A stretch of 64,000 bases of DNA from Rhodospirillaceae bacterium (lineage in GTDB: Bacteria; Pseudomonadota; Alphaproteobacteria; UBA8366; Aestuariispiraceae). Of this stretch, positions 51,239 to 60,447 are shown piece by piece. The stretch lies in assembly GCA_002709955.1 (NCBI GenBank), contig PAQY01000010.1, forward strand, positions 33,136-97,135, written 5' to 3'. Position 1 is the first letter of the stretch. Each line of letters starts with the position of its first letter. The position numbers were made by a program, and so were the translations under genes. The notes below the pieces were generated by a model, which did not search any database, was not told the DNA's origin, and was given only the letters and a program-made list of their open reading frames with translations.

Positions 51239-53029
51239 TCAGCTGAAACTGCGCAGTTTTCGGATCAGGGCCTGTCGAACCCGTGTGAAAAGCTCGGGCC
51301 AATCGCCGGGGCTGGTCTGGCGGAACAGCGTCATGGATGGATACCAGGGGCTGTCATCCCGGCGCAGCATCCATCGCCAATCGGGCGCATAGGGCAACAG
51401 GACCCACACCGGTCGCGCCATAGCACCGGCGAAATGCGCAACGGATGTATCAACAGTGATGATCAGGTCCAAATCCCGCAGAACGGTCGCTGTGTCGGCG
51501 AAATCGCGAAACCCGCTACCCATATCCCGCAGTAATGGTGATAAGGATAGGTCCTGAATATCCTGCGCAGCGGGGCCTTTCTGCAATGAGATGAAATCTG
51601 TCCCAGGCAGGTCAAGCAGGCTGGCAAAGTGATGCAAGGCACTGGACCTATTGCGATCATTTTTGTGGCTGGGTTTTCCGGCCCAGCACAGGCCTACATT
51701 CAGTCTGTCCCGCCGCAGGCCGCTGGGCTTGGTGGTGTCGGTTGGTGCCACGATATAGGGACAATGGTCCGGGATGGTGTCCATTTCCGTGCCGCACAGC
51801 CGGGGCAGGCTCAACAGTGGCACCTGTACATCACAGGGGGGCAGTTTCGTTCCGCGCGGAATAACGGTGATTTTGGCGAAGTTGGGGGACCGTTGCAGGA
51901 CCCGCGCCAGGGGGGCCTGAACCTCCAGCACGATTTTCTCGCCGGATGTTCCAATGCCATCGACGGCATCGGTCAGGTATCGGCAGAACTGGATTGTATC
52001 GCCCATACCCTGTTCGGCCCAAACCAACAGGGTTCGGCCCTTCAACGGTGTTCCATCCCATTCCGGCAGGGTCTGATGTGACTTTGTCGATTCTGGCAGA
52101 TTCCAGCGGCTCTCATAGGCTTGGAAACCGGGGCGCAGATTTCCCGCCAGCAAATGCGTCAGGGCGATGTCCCACCCTAATTCCGGCGCATCATAGCCCA
52201 GTAAATCCGCCCGGCGCAGGGCGCTGGCCGCTTGCTCAAGGTCGCCCTTATCGCGGATGGTCAGGCCATAATTATAGTGGATGCGCGCAACATCACTGGA
52301 CAGGTCCAGGGCGCGGCGTTGTGCGATCAGGGCATCGTCTAACCTGTTGGATGATCGCAATGCATTGCCCAGATTTGACCAGGCAGGACCATCATTAGGG
52401 GTCAGTGCGATCCCCCGTTTCAAACAGATAACAGCGGTTTCCAATTGGCCGCGGCGGCGCAGCAGCACCCCCAGGTTAATCCAGGCGGCAGCATTGTTGG
52501 GATCCAGTTTCAGGGTCCGCTGATACAGTCCCTCAGCATCATCCAATTTATTGGTCTGATGCGCGCGCAACGCTTGTTTCAGCAAAAGCTTAGGATCCCG
52601 ATCCGGGCGGGAGATAACCTGAGCCACAGGTTTTTCTGTGGCTTTTGGTTGGCTTTTTGGGTCCGGGGGTGGACGTGGAACCGGCTTTTCGTCCTGCACC
52701 GGTGCCGGCGCTTTCTTAGCCGCCGCCTTTATGACCGCCTTCGCAATAGGGCGCTTGGTTGTGGTGCGTTTGGTAAAGGTTGCCTTTGCCACTGTGCGGG
52801 CGGTGGCGGGCTGTGCGGCGGGGGGGTGATTTGCAGGCAGGCGCTTGGCCACAGCCTTCGACATAACCGCCTTTGCGACGGCGCGGCGTGGGCTGGGCTT
52901 TTTTTTCTGGGTTGCCTGGGCCGTGGTAGCTTCGGTTTCAGGAGAAACCGGATCACCCCTCTGCGGGGCCGTAGACTCCGCCGGGTCAGATCCTGCGCCG
53001 CTTGCGCCTGTCGTATCGTCTTTATCCAT
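51239..53029 (-). CDS. TPR protein with glycosyltransferase-like C-terminus and histone H1-like N-terminus
   Basis: A 596-residue protein in three parts. Residues 1 to about 130 are low-complexity, rich in Lys, Ala, Pro and Thr, with repeated AKAV-type steps (RRAVAKAVMSKAVAKR; later KRPIAKAVIKAAAKK) like bacterial histone H1 proteins. Residues about 145-290 form TPR units (LDDAEGLYQRTLKLDPNNAAAW). The remainder resembles the GT-9/GT-41-like region often joined to TPRs, with LLVWAEQGMGDTIQFCRYL, GLCWAGKPSHKND and ITVDTSVAHFAGAM. No signal peptide. It may glycosylate proteins or surface polymers. It is separated by 42 nt from the next TPR gene upstream. Confidence 0.75.
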   Translation of the reverse strand: MDKDDTTGASGAGSDPAESTAPQRGDPVSPETEATTAQATQKKKPSPRRAVAKAVMSKAVAKRLPANHPPAAQPATARTVAKATFTKRTTTKRPIAKAVIKAAAKKAPAPVQDEKPVPRPPPDPKSQPKATEKPVAQVISRPDRDPKLLLKQALRAHQTNKLDDAEGLYQRTLKLDPNNAAAWINLGVLLRRRGQLETAVICLKRGIALTPNDGPAWSNLGNALRSSNRLDDALIAQRRALDLSSDVARIHYNYGLTIRDKGDLEQAASALRRADLLGYDAPELGWDIALTHLLAGNLRPGFQAYESRWNLPESTKSHQTLPEWDGTPLKGRTLLVWAEQGMGDTIQFCRYLTDAVDGIGTSGEKIVLEVQAPLARVLQRSPNFAKITVIPRGTKLPPCDVQVPLLSLPRLCGTEMDTIPDHCPYIVAPTDTTKPSGLRRDRLNVGLCWAGKPSHKNDRNRSSALHHFASLLDLPGTDFISLQKGPAAQDIQDLSLSPLLRDMGSGFRDFADTATVLRDLDLIITVDTSVAHFAGAMARPVWVLLPYAPDWRWMLRRDDSPWYPSMTLFRQTSPGDWPELFTRVRQALIRKLRSFS

Positions 53030-53071
53030 AGGGCAAGCTTACACTGGGAACGCCGGGTCGGGGAAGCATCC

Positions 53072-54187
53072 TTACGCGGGCTTCGCTGCGGTAATGATCA
53101 GGCCGCCGACGGATACACCATATTCACTGCGCAGGTCTTCCTGGGTGATATCGATGATCAACAGGCCTGATTCCTCCAGGATGCGTTCAACATAGGCGGG
53201 GTCATGCTTATAACGACCGCTTTGATCCAGCCGATAGCCGGGCTCATCGGCGGTGGCATCATCCATGCGTTCTACGGAAAAGCCCAATCGCCCGGTCGGC
53301 ACCAGGGCATTCAGGAAGCCGGATGCTGCGCGGCTCAGATCGCCAAAATAGCACAGGACATCTGCGGCAATGATGACATCATACATGTCAGGCGCATTGT
53401 TCAGAAAGGCGGTCAGTTCCGCCTTGCTGAGGCGATCATACAATTGCTTGGATTTGGCCTTTTCCAGCATTTTTGGCGACAGATCCACCCCGTCCAGACG
53501 CTGGCAATATGGGGCCAGCAGAGGGCCGCACAGGCCCGTGCCGCAGCCAGCATCCAGAATGACCAGGTCCCGATTGGGGCTTGGCAGATGCGGTTGCAAG
53601 GCTTGCAGGATCAGTGCCGGGGCGCGATAGCCAAGCTCTGCCAATTTCTCATCAAAGATCGGTGCATAGTCATTGAAGATATCTTCAACATAGGCAGCAT
53701 TGGCAGTATCGGGCAGGCCCAGACCAGAAATTGCCGCCCCAATATGTTGGGCGTCTGGCACATTGGGGAAGCGTCGCATCCATTCCCCAGCAATGGTGAC
53801 AGCTTCTTCCACCCTGTCATGGGCATACAGATCGTATAGCGACTTTCCCAGATTGGAATGCGAAACCAGATCATCGGCATCCCGCCGCACGGCGCGCCAC
53901 AGCGTCTCTACCGCTTCTTCCGGCATGTTCAATTCGTAATAGCACAGGCCAAGATTGGTATATTCGGTAAAGGCATCATCGCCGCGCAACTGGCGCGCCC
54001 GGGCCAGTGTTTCCACCGCCCGTTCATAGTCATCCAATTGGACCGCCAATTCGCCGCGCCATTCCAGGGCTTCCAAGTGATCCGGTTCTTGTTTCAGGAC
54101 TTTATCATAGGCGGCAACGGCGGCATCCAATCGGCCCTGGCGATAATGCTCTTCCGCGTCTTCGATCAATTTTTCCAATTTAGCCAT
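53072..54187 (-). CDS. TPR protein with SAM-dependent methyltransferase domain
   Basis: A 371-residue protein. The first ~150 residues form TPR units (EHYRQGRLDAAVAAYDKVLKQEPDH; CYYELNMPEEAVETLWRAVR). The rest is a class I methyltransferase with motif I VILDAGCGTGLCGPLL, motif II DGVDLSPKMLEKA and motif IV-like DVIIAADVLCYFGDL. The substrate is unknown. ATG 54187 is chosen because it starts the TPR fold directly; ATG 54238 would overlap yciB by 26 nt and has no ribosome site. The layout TPR-methyltransferase beside TPR-glycosyltransferase hints at a shared target. Confidence 0.82.
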   Translation of the reverse strand: MAKLEKLIEDAEEHYRQGRLDAAVAAYDKVLKQEPDHLEALEWRGELAVQLDDYERAVETLARARQLRGDDAFTEYTNLGLCYYELNMPEEAVETLWRAVRRDADDLVSHSNLGKSLYDLYAHDRVEEAVTIAGEWMRRFPNVPDAQHIGAAISGLGLPDTANAAYVEDIFNDYAPIFDEKLAELGYRAPALILQALQPHLPSPNRDLVILDAGCGTGLCGPLLAPYCQRLDGVDLSPKMLEKAKSKQLYDRLSKAELTAFLNNAPDMYDVIIAADVLCYFGDLSRAASGFLNALVPTGRLGFSVERMDDATADEPGYRLDQSGRYKHDPAYVERILEESGLLIIDITQEDLRSEYGVSVGGLIITAAKPA

Positions 54188-54212
54188 AGAAACTCTGGAA
54201 TCCCCTGTCGCG

Positions 54213-54821
54213 TTACTCGCTTGGCTTTTCTTTACCATGGCGCATCATGAATGGCATTTGTGTTGCGAAATATCCAAAGGTCAGCAGCATCAGGCCCGGA
54301 AAGCGAAAATAGACCCAGATTTCCGTGGCCTGTGTGCGCCAGACAATCTCGTTCAACGCCGCCAGCGCCAGAAAGAAGATCGCCGTTCGCAGGGTCAATA
54401 ATTTCCAGGCCCGGTCTGGCATCTCCAGGGCCTGGCCCATCACAGCCCGCAGCGGTAGTTTCTTGATCATCAGCCCGCCCAGCAGGATGGCGGCGAACAT
54501 GGTATTGATCATGCTGGGCTTCATTTTGATGAAGCTTTCGTCTTCCAGATACAGCGTCAATCCACCGAAAACCCCGACAATGCCCGCTGTCATCAGGGGC
54601 ATCCATGGAATTTGCCTTTGCACGACAAAGGAGACGATGACGGCCAGGACACTGGCGACCATGACAACCGCTGTTGCCAGCATCAGGTCTTTGGTTGTCA
54701 GCCATGTCACCAAAAATGCCCCCAAAGGGGCAAATTCGATCGTTGGTTTCAGCCAGGCCGGGGCTTTTGAGGCCTTGGCGTCCTGGGGCGTGCGCGAAGA
54801 AGGGGGGCGTTGATCTGTCAT
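54213..54821 (-). CDS. yciB: Inner-membrane protein YciB/IspZ (septation protein A)
   Basis: A 202-residue protein with five or six membrane spans. APLGAFLVTW, LTLYLEDESFIKMKPSMINTMFA and LNEIVWRTQATEIWVYFRF are characteristic of the YciB/IspZ (intracellular septation protein A) family. It is involved in envelope and cell-division integrity, with an imprecise biochemical role. In many Alphaproteobacteria it sits next to ftsY; here about 3.2 kb of other genes lies between. Confidence 0.95.
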   Translation of the reverse strand: MTDQRPPSSRTPQDAKASKAPAWLKPTIEFAPLGAFLVTWLTTKDLMLATAVVMVASVLAVIVSFVVQRQIPWMPLMTAGIVGVFGGLTLYLEDESFIKMKPSMINTMFAAILLGGLMIKKLPLRAVMGQALEMPDRAWKLLTLRTAIFFLALAALNEIVWRTQATEIWVYFRFPGLMLLTFGYFATQMPFMMRHGKEKPSE

Positions 54822-54920
54822 GGCACCCTATATAAGCGATTGTTCCGGTGCCGTCACCCTTCGGATTTCAGCCTTTTCCAATCATTGCATAAATGGGGTT
54901 TGTGCAGATATACTGAGCCT

Positions 54921-55181
54921 ATGAGCGATTTAGGATCAGGCATCGGAACCCGCATTCAACCCCGCCCGCAGGATGGTATCGGCGGGGGCGTTGGACTTGC
55001 GCGTCCTGGTGCTGGTCGGTCGGGCAATTCGGATGCATCGCCAGGGGATGGCCGGTCGGTTGATTCGACGTCTGTCCTGGAAGGGGCCTTCAATCGATTG
55101 CGCACCTTGTTGGCATTCGATGGGGATAAAGGGCCGCGCGAAGGTGTAAGACGCGGATTTTACCTGAACATCGTCGTTTGA
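54921..55181 (+). CDS. Small hypothetical protein (86 aa)
   Basis: An 86-codon frame from ATG 54921. The first half is Gly/Arg/Ser-rich and probably disordered; the second half (LEGAFNRLRTLLAFDGDKG, then RRGFYLNIVV at the end) looks more ordered. It is divergent from yciB and converges on the MDR gene with an 11-nt gap between stops, a layout that favours a real gene. The ribosome site is weak. I do not recognise a family. An open frame extends further upstream to 54810 but overlaps the yciB start. Confidence 0.42.
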   Translation: MSDLGSGIGTRIQPRPQDGIGGGVGLARPGAGRSGNSDASPGDGRSVDSTSVLEGAFNRLRTLLAFDGDKGPREGVRRGFYLNIVV

Positions 55182-55192
55182 CGGTTTCTGTT

Positions 55193-56239
55193 TCAGCGCA
55201 CTGATAAAACGATTTTCCCGACATAGCCTTTTTCGCCAAAGGCCTTCTGGGCGGCGGCAATGTCTCGCAATGTAAAGGTTTCCGCGACCAGCGGCGCAAT
55301 TTCCTTGCGCTCGATCCGCTTTACCAGATTGCCAAAGACATTTGGTTCCAGAACCGTACATCCAAAAAAGCTGAGATCTTTAAGGTACAAGGTCCGAACA
55401 TCCAGTTCCACAATCGGACCACCGACGGCGCCTGCGACCGCATACCGCCCACCCGGACGTAAAAGATCCAGCAGGCTGGGCCATTTTTGACCGGCAACCA
55501 GGTCAATCACAACATCCACACTGTTCCGGCCCAATTCGGCGATCAGATCATGATTGCGATCAACGGTTCTGATCGCGCCCAGCGATTGCAGTATTTCGGC
55601 CTTGGACGGGCTTGTGACGGCAAGGACCGTGGCCCCCCTGGCACGGGCCAGTTGGATCGCGGCGGAGCCGACACCGCCGGATGCGCCGGTGACAAGTACG
55701 GTATCCCCTGGTCCCACATTGGTGCGGGTCAGCATATTTTCCGCTGTTGAATAGGAACAGGGAAAAGACGCCAATTGCACATCTGTTAAATCGCTATCGA
55801 TCTGATAGGCATGGCGGGACGCGACACGGGTATAGTCGGCAAAGCCGCCATTGCATTCAGAGCCCAGAAACCAGGGCGATGCCAGCATGTCACCATTGGC
55901 TTCCCACAGGCAGGGTTCAATCAGGACCCGCTGTCCAATGCGCGCAGGGTCTACCCCCGGTCCCGTGGCGACAATCTGACCGCAGACATCGATTCCCTGG
56001 ATCAGGGGGAAGGCTATCGGCGCGCCAGACCATGCGGCGTCGTCTGCATCGCTATCCCCCTTTGAATACCAGGCAAGGCGCGTGTTTATGTCGGTATTGT
56101 TCACTCCTGCGGCACCGACCCGGACAATCACATCCCCTTTTCCGGGCGCGGGGACGGGCAGATTGTCGCGCCATTCCAGCATTTCTGGCCCGCCATGACC
56201 TGTCAGAACAATGCCACTCATTTTCTGCGGTAAGGTCAT
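55193..56239 (-). CDS. Zinc-free MDR oxidoreductase, quinone-reductase-like
   Basis: A 348-residue medium-chain dehydrogenase/reductase. The GroES-like half has GVNNTDINTR and GIDVCGQIVATGPGVD; the Rossmann half has VLVTGASGGVGSAAIQLARARGA. The structural-zinc cysteines of classic alcohol dehydrogenases are absent, which points to the quinone reductase/zeta-crystallin side, NADPH being likely. ATG 56239 is used because GGAG lies 6 nt upstream; longer frames (to 56347) are rejected. It is divergent from ilvC over 234 bp. Confidence 0.86.
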   Translation of the reverse strand: MTLPQKMSGIVLTGHGGPEMLEWRDNLPVPAPGKGDVIVRVGAAGVNNTDINTRLAWYSKGDSDADDAAWSGAPIAFPLIQGIDVCGQIVATGPGVDPARIGQRVLIEPCLWEANGDMLASPWFLGSECNGGFADYTRVASRHAYQIDSDLTDVQLASFPCSYSTAENMLTRTNVGPGDTVLVTGASGGVGSAAIQLARARGATVLAVTSPSKAEILQSLGAIRTVDRNHDLIAELGRNSVDVVIDLVAGQKWPSLLDLLRPGGRYAVAGAVGGPIVELDVRTLYLKDLSFFGCTVLEPNVFGNLVKRIERKEIAPLVAETFTLRDIAAAQKAFGEKGYVGKIVLSVR

Positions 56240-56305
56240 GTTACGCTCCATCGCCGTGTATCGCCCGCTATCATATGACTCTATTACCGGGTTTAAGAGT
56301 CCTGA

Positions 56306-57493
<1,188 letters not shown>

Positions 57494-57523
57494 GCCTTAC
57501 CGACCAGCATATTGATTACCATG

Positions 57524-57560
57524 CCCCTCTCTCAGCCTTGCTGGGGGAGGGGTTTGTTTT
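57524..57560 (+). terminator. Intrinsic terminator of ilvC
   Basis: CCCCTCTCTCAGC (57524-57536), loop CTT, GCTGGGGGAGGGG (57540-57552), then TTTGTTTT. The 13-bp stem includes two G-T pairs. It lies 31 nt after the ilvC stop. Confidence 0.9.
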
Positions 57561-57605
57561 ATCATGGTGTCTGTTCGTCATTTGCACGCCAGTGGATATA
57601 TCCTC

Positions 57606-58976
57606 ATGAACAAGATGGTCACCCTGCGTCAAGCCGCACCAGAAGAAGCGGAAGAGATCACGGCCTTGATGCTGCGATCCAAGGCACATTGGGGCTATTC
57701 AAAGGCGTTCATCGAACTTTGTCTTGCGACCCTGTTTATCGAGCGCCGTGTGATAGAGACGGATACAGTAATTGTCGCTGTTTCTGATGCGGATTCACGA
57801 TTGCTGGGCGTTCAGCATGTGATTTGCTCTTCCCCCGATGCGTCTTTGGATAAGCTGTTCGTGGATGATACCGCAATCGGAATGGGGGTCGGGGCTGCCC
57901 TGTATGCAGATGCTGTGATGCGCGCAAAGGCACAGGCATGCACACGGATGACAATCATATCTGACCCGCATGCTGTGCCGTTCTATCAAGGCAGAGGCGC
58001 AATCCTGATTGGGGACGTTGCGTCAGACAGTATTCCGGGCCGCATGCTGCCCTTGCTGGAGCGTGTTTTAGGAATTCGCGCTCAAGCCCATCAGGCTGCG
58101 GGCAAAATCACGGGCTTCGAAGGGGCGCATATCTTCGGCTTGTTCGCCAACCCCAATGGCATGGACCGGCAGGCCGAATGTGTCGGCCAGCGCGACCAGA
58201 ACGCCGCCCTTGGCTGTGCCATCCAGCTTGGTGACGACCAGACCGGTCACTTTTACCATTTCGCCAAAGACCTTGACCTGTTGCAGGGCGTTTTGGCCAA
58301 CAGTCGCGTCCAGCACCATGACGGTATCATGGGGCGCGCTGTCATCCTGTTTGCCCAGAACCCGCACGACCTTCTGCAATTCCTGCATCAGGCCTGCCTT
58401 GTTATGCAGTCGCCCGGCCGTATCGACCAGCAGAACGTCAACGCCCGCTTCCTTGGCTTCGGTCAAGGCTTCGAAGGCCAGGGATGCCGCATCACTGCCG
58501 GTATTGCGGGCAATGACGGGACAGCCTGTGCGCTCGCCCCAGACCTTCAATTGTTCAACGGCGGCGGCACGGAAGGTATCACCTGCGGCCAGCATGACTG
58601 TCAGGCCCTGATCCTTATAATGCTTCGCCAATTTTCCAATCGTGGTGGTCTTGCCCGATCCATTTACCCCGACAACCAGAACGACATGCGGCTTTTTCGT
58701 CCTGTCGATCACAAGCGGTTTCGCAACCGGCTCCAGGACAGAGGTCACATGGGCCGCAAAGGCTTCCCGAACTTCATCGCCGCCGATTTCCTTATCAAAG
58801 CGGGTGCGCGCCAATTCGGCTGTCATGCGCGCCGCCATGCCAGGGCCCAGATCAGAACCGATCAGGACGTCTTCCAATTCCTCCAGTGCAGCATCATCCA
58901 GCCGACGCTTGCCGGTAAAGATACCCGCAACACCATCGGTCAGCCGTGCGGAGGTCTTTGCAAGGCCCTGTTTTAA
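57606..58976 (+). CDS. GNAT acetyltransferase reading on antisense through ftsY (no stop of its own)
   Basis: The first ~155 codons are a GNAT N-acetyltransferase: LRQAAPEEAEEITALMLRSKAHWGY, the acetyl-CoA loop region GMGVGAALYADAVMRAKAQ, SDPHAVPFYQGRGA and SIPGRMLPLLERVL, where relatives normally end. There is no stop there: the frame runs from 58068 on for about 300 codons antisense to ftsY and ends at TAA 58974-58976. The TTA at 58068-58070 is the complement of the ftsY stop; a TAG occurs one base out of frame at this point. Only 57606 to about 58067 looks like real protein. The start is uncertain (ATG 57564, 57606 or 57615). It may be a damaged gene or a frameshift at its 3' end. Confidence 0.6.
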   Translation: MNKMVTLRQAAPEEAEEITALMLRSKAHWGYSKAFIELCLATLFIERRVIETDTVIVAVSDADSRLLGVQHVICSSPDASLDKLFVDDTAIGMGVGAALYADAVMRAKAQACTRMTIISDPHAVPFYQGRGAILIGDVASDSIPGRMLPLLERVLGIRAQAHQAAGKITGFEGAHIFGLFANPNGMDRQAECVGQRDQNAALGCAIQLGDDQTGHFYHFAKDLDLLQGVLANSRVQHHDGIMGRAVILFAQNPHDLLQFLHQACLVMQSPGRIDQQNVNARFLGFGQGFEGQGCRITAGIAGNDGTACALAPDLQLFNGGGTEGITCGQHDCQALILIMLRQFSNRGGLARSIYPDNQNDMRLFRPVDHKRFRNRLQDRGHMGRKGFPNFIAADFLIKAGARQFGCHARRHARAQIRTDQDVFQFLQCSIIQPTLAGKDTRNTIGQPCGGLCKALF

Positions 58977-59000
58977 TTTTTCAAACCACCCTAACGCCAT
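58068..59000 (-). CDS. ftsY: Signal recognition particle receptor FtsY
   Basis: A 310-residue SRP GTPase that docks Ffh-bound ribosomes at the membrane. The N domain is short (WFEKLKQGLAKTSARLTDGV). G motifs are GVNGSGKTTTIGKLA (G1), DTFRAAA, VDTAGRLHNK (G3), TKLDGTAKGG (G4) and the closing GVGEQAEDMRPFEARDFARSLMG. The acidic A domain is almost absent, as in many Alphaproteobacteria. It is followed by no spacer before the convergent GNAT frame. Its partner gene ffh lies about 3 kb away. Confidence 0.97.
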   Translation of the reverse strand: MALGWFEKLKQGLAKTSARLTDGVAGIFTGKRRLDDAALEELEDVLIGSDLGPGMAARMTAELARTRFDKEIGGDEVREAFAAHVTSVLEPVAKPLVIDRTKKPHVVLVVGVNGSGKTTTIGKLAKHYKDQGLTVMLAAGDTFRAAAVEQLKVWGERTGCPVIARNTGSDAASLAFEALTEAKEAGVDVLLVDTAGRLHNKAGLMQELQKVVRVLGKQDDSAPHDTVMVLDATVGQNALQQVKVFGEMVKVTGLVVTKLDGTAKGGVLVALADTFGLPVHAIGVGEQAEDMRPFEARDFARSLMGLSANS

Positions 59001-59052
59001 GTCTCACTGTCTTTCGATTTTACTATTCAGGCCCCACATTGGTCTGTTGCCC

Positions 59053-59137
59053 CTGGACCCCGGATCAAGTCCGGGGTGACGCACTTAAAGGGATCATTCT
59101 GTGAAGACGTCATTCCCGCGCAGGCGGGACTCCAGGG
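59053..59137. repeat. REP-like palindromic element, copy 2 (ftsY-mtaB gap)
   Basis: CCCCGGA/TCCGGGG (59058-59076) followed by ATTCCCGC with GCGGGA-like arm (59112-59130), enclosed by CCTGGA (59053-59058) and TCCAGG (59131-59136). It has the same two hairpins as 5564-5648 but in the opposite order. It fills most of the gap between ftsY and mtaB. Confidence 0.82.
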
Positions 59138-59160
59138 CCGTTATTACAAAACATTACGTT

Positions 59161-60447
59161 CTACGCCGCTGCCAGCTTGCTTAGGACTTCTCCTCGTATG
59201 ATACCATCCTGGGCCTCACCCAGCCGCGCACGCACCAGAGTACCATCAGGCACATCGCCGGACAGGCGCACAGGCGCGAAGCCTTCGCTGTGTCCCAGGC
59301 CATTGCGTTCGATCAGAACACTCGCCTCCATCCCCTTCAGAGAGGAAAGGTACTTCGCCTCTGCCTTCGCCCCTGCTTCGCGCAGTTTGCGGGCGCGGGC
59401 CTTGCGGTCCGCCTTGGGCACTTGATTGGGAATGCGGGCAGCGGGCGTGCCGGGGCGTTCCGAATAGGGGAAGATATGCATCCAGGTCAGACCGGCTTCC
59501 CCGATAATGTTCAGGCTGTTCTGGAACATCTCTTCGGTTTCAGTGGGGAATCCGGCGATCAGATCTGCCCCGAAGACGATTTCCGGACGATTGGCGCGCA
59601 GGGTTTCAATCAGGTTGATCGCATCAGCGCGCGAATGGCGACGCTTCATGCGCTTTAAGATCATATCATCGCCTGATTGCAGCGACAGATGCAGGTGGGG
59701 CATCAGGCGCTCTTCTTCGGCCATGGCGCGAAACAGGTCCGGGTCCAGTTCAATGCAATCCACCGAAGAAATGCGCAGGCTGGGTAGGTCCGGCACCAGC
59801 TTCAGGATGCGCCGAACCAATTGTCCCAAACCCTGTTCCCCCGGCAGGTCCCCGCCATAGGAGGTGATGTCGACGCCGCTGATGACAACTTCCTGTACGC
59901 CATTTTCCACCAGGGTCCGAATCTGTCCAATAACCTCTCCGGCGGGCACAGATCGGCTGTTGCCGCGCCCATAGGGAATGATGCAGAAGGTGCAACGATG
60001 GTCACAGCCATTCTGTACCTGAACGAAGGCCCGGGTGCGCTCGGCAAATCCATCGATCAAATGCCCGGCGGTTTCGGTGACCGACATGATGTCATTGACC
60101 ACGACACGCTCTTCAGCGTCAGCGCCATAGGTTTCTGGCCGCAGTTTTTCCTGATTGCCAACAACGCGGCTGACTTCCGGCATGGCGGCATAGGTGCCAG
60201 GGTCAATCTGGGCCGCGCAACCGGTGACCATGATTTCAGCGTCGGGATTGTCCCGGCGCAGCTTGCGAATGGTTTGGCGCGCCTGGCGTTCTGCCTCCGC
60301 CGTTACGGCGCAGGTGTTGACGACAATCAGATTCTCACGACCGCCCGCCGTTGCCAGAGTGCGGATCGCCTCAGATTCAAAAGCATTCAGGCGACAGCCG
60401 AAGGTGATGATTTCCGGGGTTTTTGTTGTATTGGGGGTCTTGGTCAC
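59161..60447 (-). CDS. mtaB: tRNA t6A37 methylthiotransferase MtaB
   Basis: A 428-residue radical SAM methylthiotransferase converting t6A37 to ms2t6A in ANN-decoding tRNAs. The N-terminal cluster cysteines are Cys18 (FGCRLN), Cys46 (NTCAVT) and Cys77 (TGCAAQ); the radical SAM motif is NGCDHRCTFCIIPYGRG. A C-terminal TRAM domain is present (EGFAPVRLSG). TFGCRLN rather than TYGCQMN separates MtaB from MiaB. The start overlaps the dapF stop as ATGA. Confidence 0.95.
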   Translation of the reverse strand: MTKTPNTTKTPEIITFGCRLNAFESEAIRTLATAGGRENLIVVNTCAVTAEAERQARQTIRKLRRDNPDAEIMVTGCAAQIDPGTYAAMPEVSRVVGNQEKLRPETYGADAEERVVVNDIMSVTETAGHLIDGFAERTRAFVQVQNGCDHRCTFCIIPYGRGNSRSVPAGEVIGQIRTLVENGVQEVVISGVDITSYGGDLPGEQGLGQLVRRILKLVPDLPSLRISSVDCIELDPDLFRAMAEEERLMPHLHLSLQSGDDMILKRMKRRHSRADAINLIETLRANRPEIVFGADLIAGFPTETEEMFQNSLNIIGEAGLTWMHIFPYSERPGTPAARIPNQVPKADRKARARKLREAGAKAEAKYLSSLKGMEASVLIERNGLGHSEGFAPVRLSGDVPDGTLVRARLGEAQDGIIRGEVLSKLAAA

